A DNA stretch of 48,993 nt from Ruminococcus sp. (GTDB lineage: Bacteria; Bacillota; Clostridia; Oscillospirales; Ruminococcaceae): assembly GCA_031262835.1 (NCBI GenBank), contig JAISGY010000028.1, positions 1-48,993 of the forward strand, in the 5' to 3' direction. Position 1 is the first letter of the stretch. Each line of letters begins with the position of its first letter. Of this stretch, positions 24,345 to 33,757 are shown in pieces. Below the pieces are notes generated by a model. That model was not told the origin of the DNA and ran no database searches. It saw only the letters and a list, made by a program, of their open reading frames with translations. The position numbers and the translations under genes were made by a program.

Positions 24345-25748
24345 ATGGACCAACAAGTACAAAATCCGCCGGAAGACTGCGTTGTAACCGTTGATATTAA
24401 CACAAATAACTCGGTCGCCGCTATGAAAATTACTCCGCCCAAATTCGGCGGCAAAGACCTTTCACTTGAACTCGTAAGAAAGGCTCTCGCCGATGCCGGA
24501 GTTACACACGGTTTAAATGAAGACAATATTACAAACGCCGTGAAAAAATTCCAATTTAACACCGATATTATCGTTGCGGCTTGGACTCCGCCCGAAGACG
24601 GTATTGACGGAACTATACGCTGGAAATTCGACCGCGAATCGAGCGGGACTCCGATTGAAGACGACCAAGGCAATGTTGACTATAAAAACCTCGGGACCGT
24701 TCGCAATATCTATAAAAACACCGTTCTCGCCGAGATAACCCTCCCCACAGACGGCACACCCGGAACCGACGTTCGCGGTAACACCCTTATGCCGAAGCCC
24801 GGCAAGAAGGCTTCCTACACTGTCGGGACAAATACTGCCGTATCCGAAGACGGAAAACGCATAACCTCAACCGCCGACGGTGCGCTCGTTTACAAGAGCA
24901 ACACGTTCCATATCGAGCACGAAGTAGTTATTAAGACAAATATCGACTTCGCAACCGGCAACATCGAATTTATCGGTGATATTGTCATTAACGGCGATAT
25001 TATGGAAGGCTTTAACGTCACTTCCATGTCCGGGAACGTGCTTATTAAGGGCGGCGTCTACGGCGGGACTGTCAAGGCTGCGAAGAATATTACCATTAAA
25101 AAGGGTGCCAACCATTCAAAAATCGAATGTGAAGGCGATTTTACCGTAATGTTTTGCGAATACTCCGACATAAAATGCGAAGGCGACCTCGAAGCTACAA
25201 ACCTTATAATCTGCAACGTCTACTGCGGCGGAAAACTTAAGATTAAGGGCAAGTCCGGCGGGCTTGTCGGCGGCCGCTATACAATTATGAACGAGGTTGA
25301 AGTCGAAAATATAGGCTCCTCACACTACCCCGTAACCGAAGTCACCCTCGGCAACAACGCAGTCCTCACAAACGAAAAAGGCGAGCTCATGAAGGCAATC
25401 GAAAAGCGCAACCAAGAAATCCACGACCTAACCCTCATCATCGATTTCCTCAACGACAAGAAAAAACGCGACATGAAGCCCCTCCCCGCCGAAAAAGAGG
25501 AAATCTTAGGAAACGCTGTCCGCACCCGCCTCATCAAATCCCGCGATATTCAGACTATGAACAAGCGCATAGGCGAAATAGACGAAATCCTCCAAAACAA
25601 ACAAAACCTCCGCATAAACTGCAAAGGCACCATCTACCCCAAAACAAAAATAGTAATAAACACCTCCCGCTACGAAGTAGCAAACGAATGGGTACGCTGC
25701 TCGGTATTCATAGGCGAAGACGGAGAAATAGCGTTCGGTCAACTGTAA
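24345..25748 (+). CDS. FapA (DUF342) family polymer-forming beta-helix protein
   Basis: A 467-residue protein of the FapA/DUF342 family. Residues about 90-190 form the N-terminal domain (DGTIRWKFDRES..., AEITLPTDGTPGTDVRGNTL). From about 195 a repeated hydrophobic pattern (NIEFIGDIVINGDIMEGFNVTSMSGNVLIKGGVYGGTVKAAKNITIKKG) indicates a right-handed beta helix. A C-terminal coiled-coil segment (about 345-430) follows. Members occur widely in Firmicutes and spirochaetes; their role is unsettled, with links to cell-surface or morphology functions. The start at 24345 follows GGGAG by seven bases. It ends at a terminator shared with pyk. Confidence 0.85.
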   Translation: MDQQVQNPPEDCVVTVDINTNNSVAAMKITPPKFGGKDLSLELVRKALADAGVTHGLNEDNITNAVKKFQFNTDIIVAAWTPPEDGIDGTIRWKFDRESSGTPIEDDQGNVDYKNLGTVRNIYKNTVLAEITLPTDGTPGTDVRGNTLMPKPGKKASYTVGTNTAVSEDGKRITSTADGALVYKSNTFHIEHEVVIKTNIDFATGNIEFIGDIVINGDIMEGFNVTSMSGNVLIKGGVYGGTVKAAKNITIKKGANHSKIECEGDFTVMFCEYSDIKCEGDLEATNLIICNVYCGGKLKIKGKSGGLVGGRYTIMNEVEVENIGSSHYPVTEVTLGNNAVLTNEKGELMKAIEKRNQEIHDLTLIIDFLNDKKKRDMKPLPAEKEEILGNAVRTRLIKSRDIQTMNKRIGEIDEILQNKQNLRINCKGTIYPKTKIVINTSRYEVANEWVRCSVFIGEDGEIAFGQL

Positions 25749-25757
25749 AAAAGAACA

Positions 25758-25787
25758 GACCGCCGTTCATTAATATGAACGGCGGTC
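25758..25787. terminator. Bidirectional terminator between the FapA-family gene and pyk
   Basis: A perfect 13-bp stem, GACCGCCGTTCAT (25758-25770) with its complement at 25775-25787, closes over a TAAT loop. T-rich on the right side and A-rich on the left, it fits termination from both convergent genes. Confidence 0.85.
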
Positions 25788-25794
25788 ATTTTAT

Positions 25795-27216
25795 CTATTC
25801 TACATTAGTGATTTTTAACATATTAGTGTTGCCCGCTATGCCCAAAGGCAGACCTGCCGTTATTACGGTTGTGTCGCCTTTTTCGAGGATACCGGAGTCC
25901 TTGGCGGCTTTTACGGCGGAGATTAGGAGGTCGTCGGTGGATTCTTTTTCGTCGATTAGGACGGGGATAACGCCCCAGCTTATGTTGAGCTGACGGAGGG
26001 CGGATTCGGAGGGGGTACAGCCGATTATTGTGCAGCCGGGGCGGAATTTCGAGAGGTTTCTTGCTGTGTTGCCGGATTTTGTAACGGTGACGATTGCCTT
26101 GGTGTCGAGGTCATGGGCGATTGAGACGGCGGCGTGGGAGATTGCGTCGGTGGCGTTGCTTGTTGCGTTTGCAGGGCGGTTGCGGAAACGTTTTTTGTAG
26201 TCGATGTCGTTTTCGGTTGTTTCGGCGATGCGGGACATTGTTTTTACTGCTTCAACCGGGTACGCACCTGCGGCGGTTTCGCCCGAGAGCATTATTGCCG
26301 ATGTTCCGTCATAGATTGCGTTGGCGACGTCGGTAATTTCGGCACGCGTGGGGCGGGGGTTGGTAATCATTGACTCGAGCATTTGGGTTGCGGTTATGAC
26401 GAATTTCCCGGCAGAGTAGACCTTGGAAATTATCTGCTTTTGGATTGACGGGATAAGTTCAAAGGCAATTTCAACCCCCATATCGCCGCGAGCAACCATT
26501 ATTCCGTCGGCAGCTGCGATAATCTCGTCGATATTTTTAACACCGTCGGGGTTCTCTATCTTTGCAATAATCCGCGGTGCAGACCAGCCCAAGCTCTTAA
26601 GGCACATTCGCAGGTAGTTAACATCGGCGGAGGTGCGGCAGAAGGAAGCGGCGACAAAATCGTACCCCATCTTCGAGCCGAACTCAAGGTCAGCCATATC
26701 CTTTTCGGAAACATACGGCAGCGAAAGGTCGGTTCCGGGGACGTTTATACCCTTGTTGTTCGAGACTTTTCCGCCGTTTTCAACCCGACAGATTATATCG
26801 GTTTTGGTAAGTTTTTCAACCTTAAGTTCAATCGCGCCGTCGTCGATAAGGACATCGCGCCCGACGGCAATATCGTTAACAAGCCCGCGATAGGTAATTG
26901 AGGCTTTTTCGGCTGTTCCGACAACATCCTCGTTCGTGAGGGTAAAGAGGTCGCCTTCTTTCAGGAAGACAGGCTCATTATTTTCAAACTTCCCGAGGCG
27001 GATTTCGGGACCCTTTGTGTCGAGCATGGTTGCAATAGGCAGTCCTAATTCGTGGCGGAGCTTTTCAACCTGAAAAAAGCGTGCTTTATGGGTTTCGTAG
27101 TCGCCGTGAGAGAAATTGAATCTTGCAACGTTCATGCCCGCAAGCATCATCTCCCGCAAAACATTGTCGTCGTCAGTCGCCGGACCTATTGTGCAGATTA
27201 TCTTGGTTTTTCTCAT
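25795..27216 (-). CDS. pyk: Pyruvate kinase
   Basis: A 473-residue glycolytic enzyme making ATP and pyruvate from PEP and ADP. Blocks include KIICTIGPA, MNVARFNFSHGDYETH, LDTKGPEIRLG, the active-site IIAKIENPDGVKNIDEI with the catalytic lysine, MVARGDMGVEI and the MLSGETAAGAYPVEAVKTM loop. It has the standard A, B and C domains and lacks the extra PEP-utiliser-type C-terminal domain seen in many Bacilli. GAGGT precedes the start. It lies 8 bases after the second ABC-like gene, so it probably belongs to the prfB operon. Confidence 0.97.
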   Translation of the reverse strand: MRKTKIICTIGPATDDDNVLREMMLAGMNVARFNFSHGDYETHKARFFQVEKLRHELGLPIATMLDTKGPEIRLGKFENNEPVFLKEGDLFTLTNEDVVGTAEKASITYRGLVNDIAVGRDVLIDDGAIELKVEKLTKTDIICRVENGGKVSNNKGINVPGTDLSLPYVSEKDMADLEFGSKMGYDFVAASFCRTSADVNYLRMCLKSLGWSAPRIIAKIENPDGVKNIDEIIAAADGIMVARGDMGVEIAFELIPSIQKQIISKVYSAGKFVITATQMLESMITNPRPTRAEITDVANAIYDGTSAIMLSGETAAGAYPVEAVKTMSRIAETTENDIDYKKRFRNRPANATSNATDAISHAAVSIAHDLDTKAIVTVTKSGNTARNLSKFRPGCTIIGCTPSESALRQLNISWGVIPVLIDEKESTDDLLISAVKAAKDSGILEKGDTTVITAGLPLGIAGNTNMLKITNVE

Positions 27217-27224
27217 AGTCTACC

Positions 27225-27854
27225 TCACATGATTTTTATTTCGGGATAGTTCCTATATATATTTTGTAAAATCTTTAGCTTTGTAACACTGTCGCAGTGG
27301 TTTAAAATCGCGTTTATAGGGGCGTCCGCCCGTTTTGAAAGCAACATTCTTGCCAAGACGATTTTTTGTTTGTCCGATTCCGAGATATAGGTATTGTTAT
27401 CATTAATCGGACGTTCGGGGAGGTTAATTGTGTCCAAGGCGCGGTTATAATCTTCTTCGGAAGCCCTAAGGTTGCCGCACATGATGTTATCGCGGAGGCT
27501 TCGGTTGAAATAATAATATCTGTCGCCGCTCGTTTCTTCTTCCGATTCAAGAAGTTTTATTTCCTCTTTAAACTCCTTATCGGAAGAAAAGCTCCTTATT
27601 ATCCCAACAGCAAAAAGTACATCTACCGTAATCGCAACGAAAAACACCCCGAGTAAGCTTGCCGCGAAAATGCCGAAATCTTGCGGGTCGTTAATATTCA
27701 GAACCGCCGCAAACGCAAGGACTAAGAGGGCTAAAAAGGTTAAAGCATAGCTTCCGACGGCGGCAATTACTAACGCCTTCTGCCCACCGGTTAATTTATT
27801 CCATCTCCCTGAGAAGTTCAGAAAAATCACCCTCTCGCGGAGGAATATATGCAT
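27225..27854 (-). CDS. Degenerate ABC-exporter-like protein 2: two helices plus signature-side NBD fragment
   Basis: Up to 209 residues: two hydrophobic helices (about 27-53 and 59-86), then a nucleotide-binding-domain piece that begins after where Walker A should be. FNRSLRDNIMCGNLRASEEDYNRAL (116-140) matches the stretch after the Q-loop of exporter ATPases, and YISESDKQKIVLARMLLS (156-173) aligns with the signature region but lacks LSGGQ. The following AILNHCDSVTKLKIL aligns with Walker B/D-loop but has Asn-His for Asp-Glu. It ends where the H-switch should begin. No Walker A at all. The start is uncertain: 27854 overlaps the upstream gene by 59 bases and has no good ribosome site. Function unknown; it is paired with the next gene. 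Confidence 0.7.
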   Translation of the reverse strand: MHIFLRERVIFLNFSGRWNKLTGGQKALVIAAVGSYALTFLALLVLAFAAVLNINDPQDFGIFAASLLGVFFVAITVDVLFAVGIIRSFSSDKEFKEEIKLLESEEETSGDRYYYFNRSLRDNIMCGNLRASEEDYNRALDTINLPERPINDNNTYISESDKQKIVLARMLLSKRADAPINAILNHCDSVTKLKILQNIYRNYPEIKIM

Positions 27855-28881
27855 CGGGGTTTTCGGCTGCGAAAAGCTCGCGGTATAAAAGATTGTTTGA
27901 AAGGAGCGATTCGTGGGTTCCTATCGCTTCAATCATGCCGCCGTCAATAACCGCAATACGCCCGCAATCCATCACGTCTGCTGTAATTTGCGACGCGATA
28001 ATAACCGTCTTCCCCGTTATTTCGCGGAGAGGTTTTACGCCGTCGAAAACCACAACCCGTTCGGAATAAATATAGTCGGCAAGCTCTGCGGTCATGTACT
28101 TTAGCCCCGCGCCGTCAATATAAATCTCGCCGGAATCGGGCTTCTTGCTGTTCGTTATAATATCAAGCAGCGTCGTCTTCCCGGAATTTGTCCGCCCGAT
28201 AATCCCGAAGCGTTCCCCCGCCGCGATTTTAAGCGAAATTCCGGCAATTGCAGGGCTTTCACCGTTGTAGGAATAGGCTACAGCGTTTACGTCAATCGCC
28301 GCGCCGAGAGGGTTCGCCGGAATATCGTTTATTACAAAGTCGTCGTTTCCGGTTGTGTCACCGAGCTCGAACTTTTCTTCCGGGATTTTCACGTCATTAT
28401 AGCTCATAGCAAGAGCCGAAAGCGCGGCAATCGTCCCCGCAAGGGTAAAAACCGCCTTTGCCGGTTCGTCCGTCCCGCTTCTCATCAGCGAAAGGTATAA
28501 AACGCCGATAACCGCAAGTATTATAACAAGCTTTATCCCGAGTCCGTGTACAAACTTGAATCTTAAATACATTCGTACAATTTCGGAATAATCTTCAATC
28601 CCGTCTAAATACCGCTTCATTTCAAAGGCTGTATTACCGAGGGAGCGGATTGTTACAATTCCCTTTTTTACGTCTTCCGAGCCGTTTTCGACAATCCTTC
28701 TTCGCTCCGCAAGCTCGTCAGCCATGACTTTGATAGATGTTCCGAAGAGTCCGTACAAAGCTAACAAGAGTATCGCAAAGAAGGTCACCGATTGCCCGTA
28801 ACCGAATATCCATATAAGCACAATTAAGGCAATTGCTGTAATAAAATAGACAAGCCTTTTCGGTTTCAGACGTTCTTTCAT
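27796..28881 (-). CDS. Degenerate ABC-exporter-like protein 1: Walker A present, signature region deleted
   Basis: A 361-residue protein. About four membrane helices flank a cytoplasmic stretch (ENGSEDVKKGIVTIRSLGNTAFEMKRYLDGI) like the coupling region of type IV ABC exporters. The ATPase part has Walker A GRTNSGKTTL (Lys235) and SGEIYIDGAGL. After YIYSERVVVFDGVKPLREI it jumps straight to GKTVIIASQ, the switch region, with Gln298 in place of His, then GRIAVIDGGMIEAIGTHESLL. About 80 residues carrying the helical subdomain, LSGGQ and Walker B are missing. The start at 28881 follows GGAG by eight bases, just past the prfB stop. Whether this is a working non-canonical transporter or a decaying gene is open. 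Confidence 0.75.
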   Translation of the reverse strand: MKERLKPKRLVYFITAIALIVLIWIFGYGQSVTFFAILLLALYGLFGTSIKVMADELAERRRIVENGSEDVKKGIVTIRSLGNTAFEMKRYLDGIEDYSEIVRMYLRFKFVHGLGIKLVIILAVIGVLYLSLMRSGTDEPAKAVFTLAGTIAALSALAMSYNDVKIPEEKFELGDTTGNDDFVINDIPANPLGAAIDVNAVAYSYNGESPAIAGISLKIAAGERFGIIGRTNSGKTTLLDIITNSKKPDSGEIYIDGAGLKYMTAELADYIYSERVVVFDGVKPLREITGKTVIIASQITADVMDCGRIAVIDGGMIEAIGTHESLLSNNLLYRELFAAENPDAYIPPREGDFSELLREME

Positions 28882-28903
28882 TAATATTTCTCCGCAATGA
28901 AGG

Positions 28904-30031
28904 TTATAAATCACCGTGCGAAACGGCGGTGAGGTAGCCGCTCATGAAGCTGTCGAGGTCACCGTCCATCACGGCGTTTATGTTACCGTTTTCGACTCCT
29001 GTGCGGTGGTCTTTCGCGAGGGTATAGGGCATGAACACGTAGGAGCGAATCTGCGCGCCCCATGCAATGTCCTTCTGGACGCCCTTTATGTCCTCAATCT
29101 TGTCGAGGTGTTCCCGCTCCTTGATTTCAACAAGCTTTGAAACAAGCATTTTCATTGCGTAATCCTTGTTCTGGTATTGGGAACGCTGGGTCTGGCAGGA
29201 AACGACAATCCCGGTCGGGATATGCGTTAACCTTACCGCCGAAGAGGTCTTGTTAACCTTCTGTCCGCCCGCACCCGACGCACGGAAAAAGTCAATCTCA
29301 AGGTCCTCCGGGCGTATTTCAATATGCGCGGCGGATTCGTCCATCTCAGGCATAACTTCGAGCGAGGCGAAGGAGGTGTGCCGCCGCCCCGAGCTGTCGA
29401 ACGGGCTTACCCTCACAAGTCGGTGTACGCCGTTTTCGGATTTAAGGAAGCCGTAGGCGTTCGTCCCTTCAATCAGCAGCGAAGCGGTCTTAATCCCCGC
29501 TTCCTCCCCGTCAAGGTAGTTGAGGAGGGTAACTTTATACCCGTGGGATTCCGCCCACATATTATACATTCTGTAGAGCATCTGCACCCAATCCATCGCC
29601 TCTGTCCCCCCCGCACCCGCGTGGAGGGTTATTATCGCGTTTTGGGAATCGTATTCACCGGTAAGAAGGGTCGAGAGTTTCAAGGCGTCAACTTCGCGGC
29701 GTATCCTCCCCGCCTCAACCTTCATGTCTATAACCTGTTGGTCGTCGTCGGCAAGCTCCGTCTCTTCCATCAGCATTTCAACCATCGTAACCGCGTCTTC
29801 AAGCCGCTCCGAAAGCTTCTCATATCCCGAAATGCGGTTTTCATTCGCCTTGATTTCTTTCATAACATTGCCGGAATTTTCAAGGTTATCCCAAAAGCCC
29901 GCCTGCCCGGACTTTTCTTGAAGCTCCGCAACGGTTGCCTTTGCCTTCTTGATGTTAAGTATCTCGTAAAGTTCGGCAAGGCTGCCCCTCATGCCTTCGA
30001 GTTCAACCTTCAGTTCCTCTAAAATTACCAT
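28904..30031 (-). CDS. prfB: Peptide chain release factor 2
   Basis: A 375-residue class I release factor that reads UGA and UAA. The GGQ peptidyl-hydrolysis loop is in RASGAGGQKVNKTSSAVRLTHIPTG, and the family block GVHRLVRVSPFDSSGRRHTSFASLEVMPE is intact. The whole protein, including the N-terminal helical domain, is in one frame, so the programmed +1 frameshift with its in-frame UGA near codon 25, found in most bacterial prfB genes, is absent. A GGAG site lies eight bases before the ATG. It heads a leftward operon: prfB, the two ABC-like genes, pyk. Confidence 0.96.
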   Translation of the reverse strand: MVILEELKVELEGMRGSLAELYEILNIKKAKATVAELQEKSGQAGFWDNLENSGNVMKEIKANENRISGYEKLSERLEDAVTMVEMLMEETELADDDQQVIDMKVEAGRIRREVDALKLSTLLTGEYDSQNAIITLHAGAGGTEAMDWVQMLYRMYNMWAESHGYKVTLLNYLDGEEAGIKTASLLIEGTNAYGFLKSENGVHRLVRVSPFDSSGRRHTSFASLEVMPEMDESAAHIEIRPEDLEIDFFRASGAGGQKVNKTSSAVRLTHIPTGIVVSCQTQRSQYQNKDYAMKMLVSKLVEIKEREHLDKIEDIKGVQKDIAWGAQIRSYVFMPYTLAKDHRTGVENGNINAVMDGDLDSFMSGYLTAVSHGDL

Positions 30032-30064
30032 TATTTATGCTCCGTGTTCTAATCTATTCAAATT

Positions 30065-30093
30065 ATTATACCATATAAATGCAAGTCTGTCAA
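30065..30093 (-). promoter_or_regulatory. prfB operon promoter
   Basis: On the minus strand TTGACA (30093-30088), 17 bases, TATAAT (30070-30065). The -35 box overlaps the last bases of mfd. Confidence 0.85.
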
Positions 30094-33000
30094 GCACTCA
30101 AAATCTCAATCACGCCCGTCATGAGGTTAAGCGGGTTGTCCTTCCCGACTTTTACGGCGATATGCGGCTTTACGCCCGAATTTATTGTTACGCGCCGCTT
30201 GTAAGCCGCAACAAGTTTTGAAATTGTCTCCGGCTCGGCTGACTTAATGTAGAAGAACATTATGTCGCCCTTTTGCGTAACCTCGGTAATTCCGGCGGAG
30301 GAAGCCTTGTTCCTCACAAGCGAAACGGTAATAAGCCCGTTTATCGAGTCGGGCGGGTCGCCATAGCGGTCGATTAGCTCGTCGATAAGGTCTAAACTCT
30401 GCTCGTTGGTCTTAAGCGACGCGATTTTGCGGTAGATGTCGAGGCGGTCGGCGAGGGACGGAATGTAGGTTTCGGGTATATGCGCCTCGATTTGAAGGTC
30501 GATAAGGCAGTCCTCCGGCTTTTGCGGCATAGGCTCGCCGCGTTCCTCCGACATAACCTCCGAAAGGATTTGAAGGTACATATCGTAACCTACCGACTCC
30601 ATATGCCCGTGCTGCCTTGCCCCTAAGAGCGAACCTGCGCCGCGTATTTCAAGGTCGCGCATTGCGATACGAAAACCGCTCCCGAATTGGGTAAACTCGC
30701 GGATTGCGTCGAGGCGTTTTGCGGCAATTTCGGTTAGGGCTTTTCCGCGGCGGAATGTGAAGTAGGCAAATGCCCTTCTTGAGCTTCTCCCGACACGTCC
30801 GCGAAGCTGGTAAAGTTGTGACAAACCGAATCTGTCGGCGTCTTCGATTATGAGGGTGTTGCAGTTAGGGACGTCAACGCCTGTTTCAATCAGGGTTGTG
30901 CAGACAAGAACGTCAATTTCGTGTTCGACAAGCTTCTGCCAAACCTCCGAAAGTTCCTCCTCGTCCATACGCCCGTGGGCAATTCCAATACGCGCTTCCG
31001 GGATATGCTCGGCAATCCTTGCGGCGGCGAGTGTTATTGAATCGATTCGATTGTGGATATAGTAAACCTGCCCGCCCCGCCGGAGTTCCTTGTTAATCGC
31101 CTGAATTATGACGCCGAGGTCGTATTCGAGGACGTAAGTCTGGACGGGGTGGCGGTCGATTGGTGCTTCTTCCAATACACTCATATCGCGTATGCCGCTC
31201 ATCGCCATGTTGAGCGTACGCGGAATCGGTGTAGCCGATAGTGTTAAAACGTCAACGCCGGTGAAATACTGCTTGAACTGTTCCTTGTGCTTAACGCCGA
31301 AACGTTGTTCCTCGTCGATTATAACAAGCCCCAAGTCCGGGAACTTCACGCCCTTTTGAATTAACATATGCGTCCCGATAATGAAGTCAATCCGCCCGTC
31401 CGCAAGCTCTTTCTTGATTAGGTTCTGTTCCTTGATTGTGCGGAATCTTGACAGCAGTTGTATCCGTACGGGAAAGCTCTCGAAGCGTTTCAGGGCGGTC
31501 TGGTAGTGCTGCCAAGCGAGGACGGTCGTCGGAGCAAGGAGCGCGCACTGCTTGCCGTCTTCTATACATTTAAATGCGGCGCGGAATGCTACCTCTGTCT
31601 TCCCGAAGCCCACGTCCCCACATAGAAGTCGATCCATCGGCAGCGGTTTTTCCATGTCCGCCTTAATCTCGGCGGTTGAGGTTAACTGGTCGTCCGTTTC
31701 GGTAAACGGAAAACGTGTCTCAAAATCGTTAATAAGGTCGTCGTCAACCGGGAACGCATAGCCCGGGGTCTGACTGCGTTTTGCGTAAAGCGCGATAAGT
31801 TCGTCCGCCATGTCGCGGACTGCGGCTTTTACCTTTGCCTTCTGCTTCTGCCAACCGTCCGACGACAGCTTATTGAGCTTAACCGTCTCGTTGTCGATAC
31901 CCTTCCCGCCCGGACCGATGTATTTTGAAACAATGTCAAGCTGATTTACTGGGACGTAAAGCACGTCCGTTCCCGCGTACTTTATCGTAATATAATCCTT
32001 CGTAACGCCCTCAAGAGAGAGCTTGCGGATACCCTCGAACCGCCCGATACCGTGCAGAGCGTGGACGATTAAATCCCCTTTTCGGATATCCGAAAGGGAC
32101 TTTATCTCCTCGTTTTTGTTGACCTTCTTAAGTCTGCGCTTGCTGTGCTCGTGGACTGATTGGGCAATAAACGCGGTTTTCGCGTCCGGGTAGTCGAAAC
32201 CGCCGCTTATTAAACCCTTCGCGGAGGGGAAAAGGTAAGTTTTGCCCTCCGCAAAAACGCTCGAAGGGGTTATAATTTCCGCCGTCAAGCCTTCTTCCGC
32301 AAGGTCTTTTTGTATAATCGGAAGCGTCTTGTCCGAACCTGCGCTGACGAAGACGCTGTAGCCCCGCTCGGAGAAGTTTTTGAGGTCGTCGATAAGCTGC
32401 CTTATTTCGCCGCCCCAAGGTGCGGTCTGACCGGCGTTGAGGTTTATACCGGCGGCGAATTGCCTGCCGCCGCCTCGGGTGAACGCGTCCATGTAGATTG
32501 CTCGGAAAGCGTTTGCGTGACTGTCGAAGGTTTCAAAATCGGTAATATAGCTGTCGGAGTGCTTGTCGGCATTTGTTCCCATTCGGAAGAGTTCGCCCGA
32601 CTCGTAAAGCGCGGCGGTCTCGTCCCGGTGGTGGGAATAGACGCCCTTCGCGGTTGTTAAACAGTTTTGAAACTCCGAAAAAATAACAAGCGAGTTTTCG
32701 GGGAGATAATCGAGGATTGTCGAAGCCTTTTCGTAAGCAAGCGGATAGTATTTGTCAATATTGCCCAAGATATGCCCGCCGCCGAAGTCGCGGAGGGTTT
32801 GTATATCGCGGTTAATATGCTCGCGGATAATTTCGGCTTTTTTTGAGCGGACAGCCTTAGCGGCGGCTTCCATCTTTGCGATTTGAATTTCCGTACTTTC
32901 AAAGAGGACGGAGCGCGCCGGAGGGATTGTTATAACGCCGATGTCGCCGGTACGGCGTTGGGTGTCTATATCGAAATAGGCGGCGGTGTCAACCTCGTCC

Positions 33001-33620
33001 CCCCAGAACTCAAAACGCACGGGGTTCTTCTCGGAAGCGGGGAAAACGTCGAAGACAGAGCCCCGCCTCGAAAACTGCGAAACCCCTTCGACCCGCTCCG
33101 CTCTCGTATAACCCGCCGCGACAAGCCTTTTCGTAAGTTCGTCAACGTCCAAGATGTCGCCGTTTTTTATTGTAATTGTATTTTTTTCCAAAACGTCTTT
33201 GGGGATAGTATTTTGCATAACCGCTTCGGCTGACGCGGAGATAACTTTAATATGCCCGTCGGCGGTATTCCCGCGGCGTTCATTGCGCTTTATGAGGTTA
33301 GACAGCGTTCCTATTGCGGCGTATTCGTATTCGCGGGAGACAGCTTCGGAATTTATGAACGCGAAATCCTTCGCCGGAAGGACTGCCGATATTGTCTCCC
33401 CGGAAAGGGTGTTAATATCGTCCGAAAGCCGCCTTGCCGTCTGCTCTGTGTCGGAAATAATTAAGATTACCGGGCAGGTACAGACAAGCCCCGCGATAAA
33501 ATGCGCCTTGTGAATATGCGCAAAGCCCGAAGCATAAAGAGGGGCGTTGCCTCTTGCGACGAGCGATTTTATTTCCGAAAACGCGGAAATTTTATTAAGC
33601 GGCTCTAAAATCAATGACAT
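30090..33620 (-). CDS. mfd: Transcription-repair coupling factor Mfd
   Basis: A 1176-residue translocase that removes RNA polymerase stalled at lesions and recruits UvrA. It has the UvrB-like N-terminal domains (about 1-340), the RNA-polymerase interacting domain (KGDLIVHALHGIGRFEGI..., about 490-560), the SF2/RecG-like motor with Walker A CGDVGFGKTE (Lys674) and DEEQ box (VIIDEEQRFGVKHKE), helicase motifs through QLRGRVGRSSRRAFAYF, and the TRCF C-terminal domain. Length is normal. The ATG is six bases after the -10 hexamer, so the message appears leaderless. It diverges from the apbE-rnf operon. Confidence 0.97.
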   Translation of the reverse strand: MSLILEPLNKISAFSEIKSLVARGNAPLYASGFAHIHKAHFIAGLVCTCPVILIISDTEQTARRLSDDINTLSGETISAVLPAKDFAFINSEAVSREYEYAAIGTLSNLIKRNERRGNTADGHIKVISASAEAVMQNTIPKDVLEKNTITIKNGDILDVDELTKRLVAAGYTRAERVEGVSQFSRRGSVFDVFPASEKNPVRFEFWGDEVDTAAYFDIDTQRRTGDIGVITIPPARSVLFESTEIQIAKMEAAAKAVRSKKAEIIREHINRDIQTLRDFGGGHILGNIDKYYPLAYEKASTILDYLPENSLVIFSEFQNCLTTAKGVYSHHRDETAALYESGELFRMGTNADKHSDSYITDFETFDSHANAFRAIYMDAFTRGGGRQFAAGINLNAGQTAPWGGEIRQLIDDLKNFSERGYSVFVSAGSDKTLPIIQKDLAEEGLTAEIITPSSVFAEGKTYLFPSAKGLISGGFDYPDAKTAFIAQSVHEHSKRRLKKVNKNEEIKSLSDIRKGDLIVHALHGIGRFEGIRKLSLEGVTKDYITIKYAGTDVLYVPVNQLDIVSKYIGPGGKGIDNETVKLNKLSSDGWQKQKAKVKAAVRDMADELIALYAKRSQTPGYAFPVDDDLINDFETRFPFTETDDQLTSTAEIKADMEKPLPMDRLLCGDVGFGKTEVAFRAAFKCIEDGKQCALLAPTTVLAWQHYQTALKRFESFPVRIQLLSRFRTIKEQNLIKKELADGRIDFIIGTHMLIQKGVKFPDLGLVIIDEEQRFGVKHKEQFKQYFTGVDVLTLSATPIPRTLNMAMSGIRDMSVLEEAPIDRHPVQTYVLEYDLGVIIQAINKELRRGGQVYYIHNRIDSITLAAARIAEHIPEARIGIAHGRMDEEELSEVWQKLVEHEIDVLVCTTLIETGVDVPNCNTLIIEDADRFGLSQLYQLRGRVGRSSRRAFAYFTFRRGKALTEIAAKRLDAIREFTQFGSGFRIAMRDLEIRGAGSLLGARQHGHMESVGYDMYLQILSEVMSEERGEPMPQKPEDCLIDLQIEAHIPETYIPSLADRLDIYRKIASLKTNEQSLDLIDELIDRYGDPPDSINGLITVSLVRNKASSAGITEVTQKGDIMFFYIKSAEPETISKLVAAYKRRVTINSGVKPHIAVKVGKDNPLNLMTGVIEILSA

Positions 33621-33626
33621 ATTAGT

Positions 33627-33655
33627 ATTATATTATTTTTATCTCCAATAGTCAA
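33627..33655 (-). promoter_or_regulatory. mfd promoter placing +1 on the start codon
   Basis: On the minus strand TTGACT (33655-33650), 17 bases, TATAAT (33632-33627). Six bases follow and then the ATG at 33620, so the expected +1 is the A of the start codon. Confidence 0.8.
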
Positions 33656-33721
33656 GCATATTTTTGTGATTTTTCACAAACTTTCACCTGTTTTTTTTAC
33701 ATAAATTTTCGCTCTTGGCAC

Positions 33722-33750
33722 TTGACAAATATACATTTAATATGTATACT
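33722..33750 (+). promoter_or_regulatory. apbE-rnf operon promoter placing +1 at the GTG start
   Basis: TTGACA (33722-33727), 17 bases, TATACT (33745-33750). The GTG at 33758 is seven bases beyond the -10 box, so the transcript would begin at or one base before the start codon. Confidence 0.8.
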
Positions 33751-33757
33751 ATAAACT

